A stretch of 9,653 nt of DNA from JBHEPS01 sp046261635 (GTDB lineage Bacteria; Acidobacteriota; Thermoanaerobaculia; Gp7-AA8), in the NCBI GenBank assembly GCA_046261635.1, contig JBHEOL010000176.1, forward strand, positions 1 to 9,653, in the 5' to 3' direction. The position numbers and the translations under genes are program-made. Positions 1 to 6,020 of this stretch are shown here, in pieces. How positions within the stretch are numbered: the first letter of the stretch is position 1; each line of letters begins with the position of its first letter. The notes beneath the pieces were generated by a model. It saw nothing but the letters and a program-made list of their open reading frames with translations. It had not been told where the DNA came from and did not search any database.

Positions 1-404
1 CCGCCGACGACTCCACCGAGCACGCCACCCTCGACTCCACCCTCAACGCCACCCTCGACTCCGAAATCGGAAGCCTGCGGCTGAACGTCCGGGATCTGCT
101 CGGGAACCGCGGTGGGAGCCATGTTCTCGGACATCGGGACCACCTCGACCGGCTTGACCTGCTGTTGCTGCGGGCGGGCAGCCGGGGGAGGAGGAGGAGG
201 CGGCGGCGGCGGCGGCGGCGCGGCGGCGACCGAGTATTGGGCGACCTGCGCCGGCGAGTTCACCGGAAAGTCGACCGTCCAGACCGCGGCGAATACGGCA
301 CCCGCCAGGATCACGACGTGCAGCCCGATCGACACCGGAAGGGTCAGGATCTTCTCGATCCCCGTTTTTCTCTTTCTCGATTCAATGACCGTGGTTTCGA
401 ACAT
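1..404 (-). CDS. TonB-family energy transducer, C-terminus cut by window edge
   Basis: This is the N-terminal 134 codons of a TonB-like protein, which would carry proton-motive energy from ExbB/ExbD across the periplasm to outer-membrane receptors. A basic cytoplasmic start (RKRK at residues 10-13) is followed by one membrane helix at about 22-44. The helix contains Ser25 and His29, the same S-x3-H spacing as Ser16/His20 of E. coli TonB, which touch ExbB. A periplasmic linker follows with 12 prolines in a row (63-74), then a Gln run, then GGVE repeats near the window edge, as often seen in acidobacterial TonBs. The C-terminal receptor-binding domain is outside the window. The ATG sits 11 bases after the stop of the TPR lipoprotein gene and is preceded by a G-rich stretch (408-413), so the two are probably cotranscribed. 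The family call is firm, the exact subtype is not. Confidence 0.85.
   Translation of the reverse strand, partial: MFETTVIESRKRKTGIEKILTLPVSIGLHVVILAGAVFAAVWTVDFPVNSPAQVAQYSVAAAPPPPPPPPPPPPAARPQQQQVKPVEVVPMSENMAPTAVPEQIPDVQPQASDFGVEGGVEGGVEGGVLGGVVG
9..68 (-). repeat. Tandem 12-bp coding repeat (GGVE units of TonB)
   Basis: Five consecutive 12-base units (9-20, 21-32, 33-44, 45-56, 57-68) lie in frame within the TonB gene. The central three are nearly identical and read EGGV on the minus strand. The outer two have drifted (LGGV and DFGV). This is a low-complexity glycine-rich linker, and the unit number may vary between strains. Confidence 0.8.
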
Positions 405-415
405 GAACCCCCCGA

Positions 416-1249
416 TTAGCCTTTGGCTGCGGCGGCGGCCTTTTCTTCTTCGGCCTTGCGCGCCCTGGTAATGGCGACTGCCTGGTTCCGGAGCTCGTCT
501 GCACGAGCCAGCAGCTGCTGCTGCTTTGCCGGATCCTCGGTGATCTTGGCCTCTTCGCGATAGAGGAGGTTCTGGTAGACGATCGCCTCGAAGTAATCCG
601 GGCGAAGTTTCATCGCCTGAGTCAGCGCCGCCCGTCCGCGCTCGATGATCGTCATCCGCTCGGTCATGTCGGCGGGGGGATTTCTGTTGACCTTCTCGAA
701 GGCGACGACGCCGAACGTGTAGAAGGCTTCAGGATTCTTCGAGTCGAGCAGGGTGATCTTCTCGTACCAGTTGAGGGACTCGTTGAAGTCACCCTGCTTG
801 GCGTAGAGAGTCGCGATCGAGCGGACCGTGGCCAGGTCTGCCGGGTGCTGCTTGAGATAGCTCTTGAAGAACTCGATCGCCTGGGAGGTGCGATCGGCAT
901 TCAGCATGAGGTTGACCATCGCCTCGCGGGCCGCATCATCCGTGGGCCGCCGCTGGAGGTACCTCTGCAGATGGTTGATCGCCTGATCCGCCAACCTCGC
1001 GTTCTCCGACGACTCGCCCTCGGGGCTGAACAACGCGATGTAGCAGTACCCGATCATCCGATCGATCTCGGGGAACGAGGCCGGATCCATCTGGCGGGCT
1101 GCCTGGTAGCGCTCGAGCGCAACCTTGTAGTTCTCTTCTTCGTAAGCGTGATTGGCATCCCGAAGGGCCATGCGGGTCTGCAGCTGGGTGCAGGAGATTG
1201 CGAAAATCGACAGCATCAGTGCCGTCGCAAGGCACACCGTCTTCTTCAT
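416..1249 (-). CDS. TPR-repeat lipoprotein
   Basis: A 277-residue lipoprotein made mostly of tetratricopeptide repeats. The N-terminus MKK is followed by a hydrophobic stretch and a lipobox ending Ala-Ile-Ser-Cys20, so it is probably lipid-anchored at Cys20 and faces the periplasm. Alanine at -3 is less common than leucine. TPR-like helix pairs run through residues 28-56, 62-101, 105-137, 140-173 and about 174-218. A charged Lys/Glu/Ala-rich tail (263-277) closes the protein. An in-frame ATG further upstream at 1393 is rejected because a strong promoter (1341-1369) lies between it and the lipoprotein start, and because only the 1249 start gives a signal sequence at the N-terminus. CAGGGAG lies about 12 bases upstream. 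Linkage to tonB suggests an envelope scaffold working with the TonB system, which is inferred from position only. Confidence 0.87.
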   Translation of the reverse strand: MKKTVCLATALMLSIFAISCTQLQTRMALRDANHAYEEENYKVALERYQAARQMDPASFPEIDRMIGYCYIALFSPEGESSENARLADQAINHLQRYLQRRPTDDAAREAMVNLMLNADRTSQAIEFFKSYLKQHPADLATVRSIATLYAKQGDFNESLNWYEKITLLDSKNPEAFYTFGVVAFEKVNRNPPADMTERMTIIERGRAALTQAMKLRPDYFEAIVYQNLLYREEAKITEDPAKQQQLLARADELRNQAVAITRARKAEEEKAAAAAKG

Positions 1250-1340
1250 TTGAGGCTCAAGCTCCCTGATTTTTCGTCCGCACGCCCGCTGCGGGCTTGC
1301 TGGCAACTGACCCGCGAGGACCGGGCGGGGTCGGGCTGGG

Positions 1341-1369
1341 AGTATAGAGTTCGCTTCTGACAGCGTCAA
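1341..1369 (-). promoter_or_regulatory. sigma70-type promoter for the TPR-tonB unit
   Basis: Read on the minus strand, TTGACG (1369-1364) and TATACT (1346-1341) are separated by exactly 17 bases, matching the -35/-10 consensus at 5/6 and 5/6. Initiation would fall near 1334 and leave an untranslated leader of about 85 bases before the ATG at 1249. That leader contains a short GC-rich inverted repeat (GCCCGC, one base, GCGGGC), whose role is unknown. Confidence 0.7.
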
Positions 1370-1583
1370 GGAGCGAATCCCCTTCTTTGCCAACCAGTTT
1401 CATTTCCGCCGATCCAGCCCTCTCGGACTCGTTGCTCGATGGATTCAGAACGCCCTCCGCCCCTGTCGGACCCGCGGGTCCCGGATGCGAATTGCGCGGT
1501 CTCACTCGCCTCCCCGCTGGGAGAAACTACCACCACTCAGTCTTGGAAATTTCAGATCGTGCAAATCCACGCCCACTCCCGCC
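1370..1583. other. Gap between ribBA stop and the TPR promoter
   Basis: With the promoter and leader this makes 334 bases without a supported gene. I see no coding sequence with plausible composition on either strand. The one distinct structure is a perfect 14-base palindrome, GGACCCGCGGGTCC, at 1468-1481, about 100 bases past the ribBA stop. It lacks a T-tract and has almost no loop, so it is a poor intrinsic terminator. It could be a dimeric protein-binding site or chance in GC-rich DNA. Confidence 0.4.
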
Positions 1584-2786
1584 TCAAACGAGCTCGAGCA
1601 TGTGTCCCAGCTTGTTCTTCTTCGCCTCCAGGTAGCGGCGCGTCCCCATCGAGGGGGCAATCTCGAGCTGGATCCTCTCCACGATCTCGAGCCCGTATCC
1701 CTCGATCGCGACATACTTGGCCGGATTGTTCGTCATCAGCCGGATCTTCCTGACACCGAGATCCCGGAGGATCTGCGATCCGGTTCCATATTCGCGGATG
1801 TCGGGAGGAAATCCGAGCTTCTCATTGGCGTCGACCGTGTCGTCACCCTGTTCCTGGAGCTCGTACGCCTTGAGCTTGTTGAACAGCCCGATCCCCCGGC
1901 CCTCCTGAAGGAGATAGAGCACGATGCCCTTCCCCTGCTCGGCGATCATTTCGAAGGCCCGGTGGAGTTGGTCGCCACAGTCGCATCGCTGGGAGGCGAA
2001 CACGTCCCCCGTCAGGCACGAGGAGTGGACGCGCACGAGGACCGGCTCGTCTTCGCTGATCTCCCCCATGACCAGCGCCACGTGCTCCTCGCCGGTGATG
2101 TCGCTGCGGTAAGCGTGGACGCGGAACTCGCCCCACACGGTCGGAAGGGTGGGGGCCGCCACCGGGTGGACCAGCCTTTCGGTCCGCATGCGGTACTTGA
2201 TGATGTCGGCGACCGAGATGATCTTGAGCCCGTGCTCGAGGGCGAACTCGGTCAGGTCCTTGAGCCTCGCCATCGTGCCGTCGTCATTCATGATCTCGCA
2301 GATGACGGCCGCCGGCGTCATGCCGGCGATGGAGGCCAGGTCGACCGAGGCTTCGGTCTGTCCGGCGCGCTTGAGAACGCCACCCTTCCGCGCCCGGAGC
2401 GGAAAGACGTGCCCCGGACGCAGAAGGTCGGCTGGTTTGGTGTTCGGGTCGATGGCCGCTTTGACCGTCTCGGAGCGATCCCGCGCCGAGATTCCGGTCG
2501 TCACCCGCCCCCGCGCCTCGATCGAGACGGTGAACGCCGTGCCGAAGCTCGACGTGTTCTCCTCGACCATCAGAGGGAGCTGGAGTTGGTCGCAACGCTC
2601 TTCGGTCAGGGCCAGGCAGACCAGGCCCCTTCCGTGCTTGGCCATGAAGTTGATCGCTTCCGGCGTGACCTTGTCCGCGGCGATCACGAGATCGCCTTCG
2701 TTTTCACGGTCCTCGTCGTCGACGATGATGACCATCTCTCCACCGCGGAACAGCTCCGCGGCTTCCTCGAGCGTTGCGAACGGCAT
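1584..2786 (-). CDS. ribBA: Bifunctional 3,4-dihydroxy-2-butanone-4-phosphate synthase / GTP cyclohydrolase II
   Basis: RibBA catalyses both entry steps of riboflavin synthesis: ribulose-5-phosphate to dihydroxybutanone phosphate, and GTP to the diaminopyrimidine precursor. The 400 residues are the usual length. The RibB half (about 1-203) has the acidic loop DDEDRENEGD (23-32), the FGTAFTVSIEA block and RPGHVFPL with His126. The RibA half (about 207-400) has the zinc site HSSCLTG...QRCDCG (Cys257, Cys268, Cys270), QEGRGIGL (294-301) and MTNNPAK (351-357). One oddity is Gln143 in AGQTEASVDL, where most RibB proteins have His, a metal ligand in characterised enzymes. The RibA half looks fully intact. 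The start codon has an AGAGAGG Shine-Dalgarno and lies 13 bases after the GWxTD gene stop, so it is the last gene of that operon. No FMN riboswitch is visible. Confidence 0.96.
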   Translation of the reverse strand: MPFATLEEAAELFRGGEMVIIVDDEDRENEGDLVIAADKVTPEAINFMAKHGRGLVCLALTEERCDQLQLPLMVEENTSSFGTAFTVSIEARGRVTTGISARDRSETVKAAIDPNTKPADLLRPGHVFPLRARKGGVLKRAGQTEASVDLASIAGMTPAAVICEIMNDDGTMARLKDLTEFALEHGLKIISVADIIKYRMRTERLVHPVAAPTLPTVWGEFRVHAYRSDITGEEHVALVMGEISEDEPVLVRVHSSCLTGDVFASQRCDCGDQLHRAFEMIAEQGKGIVLYLLQEGRGIGLFNKLKAYELQEQGDDTVDANEKLGFPPDIREYGTGSQILRDLGVRKIRLMTNNPAKYVAIEGYGLEIVERIQLEIAPSMGTRRYLEAKKNKLGHMLELV

Positions 2787-2799
2787 CGGCTTCCTCTCT

Positions 2800-4332
2800 C
2801 TACTTCACGACCGTGAAGGTTTCCTTGAGGTTGTGAGTCTGCTTGGCGACCGTGTCAATGACTTTCATCTCCATCGTGTAGACGCCCGGGTCGAAGTTCG
2901 CCAGCGGAATCGCGCTGCCGACCGCGTAGTGCCCCGGCACGCCCTTCAGCTCCTGCGCCTGAACCTCGGTCAGCGGCAGACGGAAGCGCTTCTTCTTCTC
3001 GTCGATCTCCGCCGTGACGTCGATTCCGACCTGGACTTTCGGCGCGCCCTCCTCGCTCAGCCCAGGGTTCCTGAGCTCGAAGAAGTACCAGAGCTCATCG
3101 GCCTGGGTGAACAGCCGGTCTCCCTTGGGAACGACCTTGATTCCCCCGAACGAGTACGGATCGGTCGGAAGCTGCGCCTCGGTCAGCGCGTAGATGTTGT
3201 TCGAAAGGATCAGCCGCGAGATGCTCGCAGCGTCACTCGGAATCGGTTTCAGGTCGAGGGCGATCTTCGCCATCGTCACCGGCTTGTCGTCCACGGCGAT
3301 TCCGAAGGTTCCCGTGTAGGTGCCCGGCTCGAGGTTCAGCGACTTGTCGACGTAAATGTCGCCCTTCGAATCGCTCACGGTCGCGGCCTCTTCGTACACC
3401 GCGGCGATCGTGCCATCGGCGTTCTCGATCACCCCGAAGAACTTCGCCTCCTGCGCTGGCGCAAGAGTGTCGTTCTTCGACATGTACACCTGCACCGGCA
3501 CGAAGTACTCCCCTTCCGATGTCACGAACTCACCGACGTTGATGTGAACATTTCCGTAAGGGCTCTTCTCGAGCTCACGGAACGACTGCCACGCCTGCTG
3601 GAGCTGCTCCGACTCGAACGAGGTTTTCGTCACGGTCGCCGTCACGGACTCCACCACCGGAGCGGCCGCGGCCGCGTACTGCGGAACTTCCTTCAGGTCC
3701 GGCTGGAACTGATAGAAGTCCAGCGCCATCTTCATCGCCCCGTTGACGTCCGTCTTCAGCGCCCGGCCGAGCTTCCAGTCGTTGCCGAAGTTCTGGTCGA
3801 TGAAGACCACTTCCATTTCCTTGAACCTGTCGCGGAGGAACTGGGGAACTTCCGCCTGCTCCCAGATCCACGTCTCGGTCGGGATGTTGTCGTCGCTCAC
3901 GCTCGTCGGAGGAGGCGAATCGAACGAGCCGGGCGACTGGATCCCCGTCTTCGGAGCGGCCGTGTTCCGCACGATCTTGGTCGGCGGCCCGATCATGATC
4001 AGCACCTTCCCGCGATCCGAAAGCGCTCCGCGCGTCCGTCCGGCGGTGAACCGCTGGTCGGCGATCTCGACCCTCTGGTCGAACGCCTGCCTCAACTCGT
4101 TCTCCGGGGTCGCCGGCGAGGGATCGCGGCGCGCCCAGAACAGATTGACGAACTCCTCGGCATCGGCGTCGGTGCGGACTTTCTTCCACTCCTTCTGATC
4201 GTCGGTCGTCATCAGGAACTTCACCGGGCCGTCTGGCCACGTACGGTACTGCTCGGAAAGCCGGGCCCAGGCGTCACCCGCCCCCAGGATCGCGAGCAGG
4301 ACAACGGCTGCTGCTGCTTTTCGCATGGTCAT
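2800..4332 (-). CDS. Secreted GWxTD-domain protein
   Basis: A 510-residue exported protein of the GWxTD family, common in Acidobacteriota and some neighbouring phyla and of unknown biochemical function. A Sec signal peptide ends at Ala-Trp-Ala23. The family domain follows: KFLMTTDDQKEWKK (38-51), EEFVNLFWARRDPSPATPEN (59-78), then the segment aligned with GWxTDRGRVYI, here GALSDRGKVLIMIGPP (102-117), then ETWIWEQ (153-159). So the name-giving Gly-Trp-x-Thr-Asp is degenerate, while Asp-Arg-Gly and Gly-Pro-Pro are kept. The rest is beta-rich by appearance, with two probable Ig-like segments. The ATG at 4332 is chosen because GAGGGAG lies 8 bases upstream and the signal peptide begins there. An ATG two codons later is possible. 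An in-frame ATG at 4473 lies inside the upstream gene and is rejected. Location next to ribBA does not reveal its role. Confidence 0.88.
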   Translation of the reverse strand: MTMRKAAAAVVLLAILGAGDAWARLSEQYRTWPDGPVKFLMTTDDQKEWKKVRTDADAEEFVNLFWARRDPSPATPENELRQAFDQRVEIADQRFTAGRTRGALSDRGKVLIMIGPPTKIVRNTAAPKTGIQSPGSFDSPPPTSVSDDNIPTETWIWEQAEVPQFLRDRFKEMEVVFIDQNFGNDWKLGRALKTDVNGAMKMALDFYQFQPDLKEVPQYAAAAAPVVESVTATVTKTSFESEQLQQAWQSFRELEKSPYGNVHINVGEFVTSEGEYFVPVQVYMSKNDTLAPAQEAKFFGVIENADGTIAAVYEEAATVSDSKGDIYVDKSLNLEPGTYTGTFGIAVDDKPVTMAKIALDLKPIPSDAASISRLILSNNIYALTEAQLPTDPYSFGGIKVVPKGDRLFTQADELWYFFELRNPGLSEEGAPKVQVGIDVTAEIDEKKKRFRLPLTEVQAQELKGVPGHYAVGSAIPLANFDPGVYTMEMKVIDTVAKQTHNLKETFTVVK

Positions 4333-4384
4333 GTATCGGTCTCCCTCAAAATGTGACGATTTCGGTAACAGGGGGCCCTGCCCG

Positions 4385-4585
4385 CTATTCCCTCTCATCG
4401 TCCTCCTCATACTCCTCGATTTCCTCGTACAGCCGGTCGAGCTCCTCGTCGAGCTCGTCCTGGCCAACCACACCCTTCTTCACCAGCAGATTCGCGAGTC
4501 CGCGGAGCATGATTCCGTTCTCGATGATCATCCGTTCGACCTGATCTTCGTACTCCTCGTCTTCAACACCGTTGATCTCGTCCAT
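4385..4585 (-). CDS. Small acidic hypothetical protein (66 aa)
   Basis: I do not recognise this protein. It has 26 Asp/Glu against 6 Arg/Lys in 66 residues, and no signal or membrane segment, so it is probably cytosolic. The middle (about 19-52) looks like two amphipathic helices with a turn at KKGVVGQDEL, and the last 15 residues are almost all acidic. The helix-turn pattern (L..LLVKKG...DEL...L) recurs in many unrelated small bacterial proteins and does not fix a function. It is supported as a real gene by an excellent Shine-Dalgarno, AGGAGG six bases before the ATG, by its place as first gene of the unit with the GWxTD protein and ribBA, and by a 52-base gap to the next start. The strand and spacing suggest cotranscription. 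Confidence 0.72.
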   Translation of the reverse strand: MDEINGVEDEEYEDQVERMIIENGIMLRGLANLLVKKGVVGQDELDEELDRLYEEIEEYEEDDERE

Positions 4586-4626
4586 GACTCCCCTCCTGTC
4601 GTATCGCTATCCGCGCTCTGGCCGTC

Positions 4627-4655
4627 CATCTAACACCACGGCCTTCTGGACGCAA
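4627..4655 (-). promoter_or_regulatory. Weak candidate promoter for the acidic-protein/GWxTD/ribBA operon
   Basis: On the minus strand, TTGCGT (4655-4650) and TAGATG (4632-4627) lie 17 bases apart, upstream of the first gene of the operon. Both hexamers match the consensus poorly (about 3 of 6 for the -10), so position is the main support. A transcript starting near 4620 would have a leader of about 35 bases. Confidence 0.2.
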
Positions 4656-4666
4656 ATGTTTTTCCC

Positions 4667-4672
4667 TACACT
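4667..4672 (+). promoter_or_regulatory. Candidate -10 box of the BMP lipoprotein gene, implying a leaderless start
   Basis: TACACT matches TATAAT at four of six positions, and its last base is 8 bases before the ATG at 4681. With normal spacing, transcription would begin at or within a few bases of the start codon. No Shine-Dalgarno is visible before that codon, which agrees with leaderless translation. No good -35 hexamer is present. Confidence 0.3.
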
Positions 4673-4680
4673 GTCCAGTG

Positions 4681-5757
4681 ATGATTCGCATTGGAGATGC
4701 CTTCCTTCATGGGCGTGCGGGAAGGCGATCCGTCACGCTCGGCACGGTTGAAAACAGCAATCGGAGACCGGATCATGCCCGCCTCCTGTTTTTCGCCATC
4801 CTGAGCGCTCTGCTCCTGCTCACCTCCCTGACCGGCTGCTCGCGGGAGAAAGCCCCCATCCCACCCCCGCTCCCGCCGGCCTTCGAGGTCGGGCTCCTGA
4901 CTTCCGGATCGATCAATGACGCCGGCTGGAACGCCCTCGGCTACGAAGGGCTCCGCCGCATCCGGGACGAGCTGGGTGCCGAGATCACCCACATGGAAAC
5001 GAATGCGGCAGCCGAGCAGACGGCCCGCTTCGGGGAGCTCGGCTCGCGCGGATTCGACCTGATCTTCGGCCACGGATTCGAGTTCCAGGAGACGGCTCTC
5101 GCCCTGGCCCCGCGATTTCCCGAAACGGCCTTCGTCATCTCTTCCGGGTCCCGCGTGACCGCCAACGTCTCCCCCCTCGTGTTCGATCTGGAGCAGCCAG
5201 CCTACCTGCTGGGGATGCTCGCGGCGATGGAGTCGAAGACGGGAAAGGCAGGGCTGATCGGCGACGCTCAGCTCCCTCCGATCGCATCGACCTTCCTCGC
5301 CTTCCGGAAAGGAGCGCGGTCGGTGGATCCCGACTTCGAGGTCCGGGAGATCTACACGGACGGCGCGGATGCCCGGATCGCCGCACTGGCTCTCGCCGAC
5401 GAGGGGTGCGACTTCCTGCTGCACCAGGTCAGCGCAGGCGGGCTGGGTGTCGTCGAAGCGTGCCGCGAGCGCGATCTCCGCTGCTTCGGGACGAGCCGGA
5501 GTCAGAACGATCTCGCCCCCGAGGTCATGGTCGCTTCGGCGGTCGTCGACGTGCCGGAGGCCTTCCTGGCTGTCGGACGACTCGCGAAGAACGGAAAGCT
5601 CTCTCCCCGGGTCTTCTCGTTCGGGATGAAGGACGGCATCGTCTCGCTGGCCTGGAACGAACAGCATCGCCTCGCCCTCCCGGTCGACACGATGAAACGC
5701 CTCGACCAGATCGAGCAGGAGATGCGCGAGGGGCGCTTCGTCATGCCTGGGTATTGA
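4681..5757 (+). CDS. BMP/PnrA-family substrate-binding lipoprotein
   Basis: A periplasmic ligand-binding lipoprotein of the basic membrane protein (BMP) family, whose known members bind nucleosides or related compounds for ABC uptake. A hydrophobic stretch (about 35-50) ends in the lipobox Leu-Thr-Gly-Cys53, followed by a proline-rich linker. The binding domain starts with FEVGLLTSGSINDAGWNALG (69-88) and continues with GFDLIFGHGFEFQETAL, ISSGSRVT, AYLLGMLAA and SFGMKDGIVSLAWNEQ, in the order expected for this family. It is oriented opposite to its neighbours, and no permease or ATPase gene is in view, so it is an orphan here. The start is uncertain: only GTG 4678 and ATG 4681 are in frame before the signal, giving an unusually long 34-residue n-region and no Shine-Dalgarno. 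An out-of-frame ATG at 4775 has a good Shine-Dalgarno but stops after nine codons. Confidence 0.82.
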   Translation: MIRIGDAFLHGRAGRRSVTLGTVENSNRRPDHARLLFFAILSALLLLTSLTGCSREKAPIPPPLPPAFEVGLLTSGSINDAGWNALGYEGLRRIRDELGAEITHMETNAAAEQTARFGELGSRGFDLIFGHGFEFQETALALAPRFPETAFVISSGSRVTANVSPLVFDLEQPAYLLGMLAAMESKTGKAGLIGDAQLPPIASTFLAFRKGARSVDPDFEVREIYTDGADARIAALALADEGCDFLLHQVSAGGLGVVEACRERDLRCFGTSRSQNDLAPEVMVASAVVDVPEAFLAVGRLAKNGKLSPRVFSFGMKDGIVSLAWNEQHRLALPVDTMKRLDQIEQEMREGRFVMPGY

Positions 5758-5804
5758 AAAGCAGGGGCCAGGGGCCAGGAGAGGCAAAAGCCAGAAGTCA
5801 GACG

Positions 5805-6015
5805 GCAGAAGGCAGAAGGCAGAAGGCAGAAGTAAAGGCAAAGGCCACGTCATCCTGAGGCGCGGGACAGTGACGGCATCCTGCAATTCTGAGATACTTC
5901 GGTCGCGCCCACCGATCCGTGGGATCCGCCGTTCCCGCGGCGCTCCCTCAGATGACGGAGTGGCGTTGCCGTTGCTTCTACTTCTGCCTTCTGCCTTCTG
6001 CCTTCTGCCTTCTGC
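5805..6015. repeat. Long imperfect foldback (inverted) repeat between convergent genes
   Basis: The left end holds four exact copies of GCAGAAG (5805-5832). The right end holds five exact copies of the reverse complement CTTCTGC (5981-6015). Moving inward, both arms keep matching: GTAAAGGCAAAGGCCAC on the left against GTAGAAGCAACGGC and CGCCAC read from the right. They continue with CGTCATCCTGAGG (5848-5860) against CCTCAGATGACG (5946-5957), one base shorter, and CGCGGGA (5861-5867) against TCCCGCG (5933-5939). The centre has a small CCAC/GTGG hairpin (5909-5921). Degenerate heptamers and two GGGGCCA copies extend left to about 5764. The element fills the 263 bases between the BMP gene and the biotin carboxylase stop. 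It could end transcription from both sides. It carries no gene of its own. Confidence 0.85.
5848..5957. repeat. Inner inverted-repeat element bounded by CGTCATCCTGAGG / CCTCAGATGACG
   Basis: A 110-base module with near-matching ends (13 and 12 bases, one-base difference) and an interior reading ATTCTGAGATACTTCGGTCG. From memory, intergenic repeats beginning with GTCATCCTGAG and carrying a GAGATxCTTCGG core are common in several soil and metagenomic phyla, but I could not search this. It is too short to code for a transposase, so it would be a MITE-like or REP-like passenger if mobile. Confidence 0.5.
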
Positions 6016-6020
6016 TGTCC

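Noticed and set aside
1250..1393. N-terminal extension of the TPR lipoprotein to an ATG at 1393
   Set aside because: The promoter at 1341-1369 lies inside it, the extension is Arg/Pro-rich, and it would bury the lipoprotein signal.
2787..2799. FMN riboswitch ahead of ribBA
   Set aside because: Only 13 bases separate ribBA from the preceding gene, and no riboswitch-sized leader lies upstream of the operon either.
2149..4356. A 735-codon open frame on the plus strand
   Set aside because: It lies opposite ribBA and the GWxTD gene. Its protein is Arg/Leu/Val-rich without domains, as expected from antisense of GC-rich codons. The minus-strand products are clear family members.
4369..4380. CAGGG/CCCTG hairpin before the GWxTD gene
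   Set aside because: The stem is five bases with a two-base loop and no T-tract. It is likely chance in GC-rich DNA.
5805..6015. CRISPR-like array from the regular short repeats
   Set aside because: The heptamers are contiguous with no spacers, they invert halfway, and no cas gene is present.
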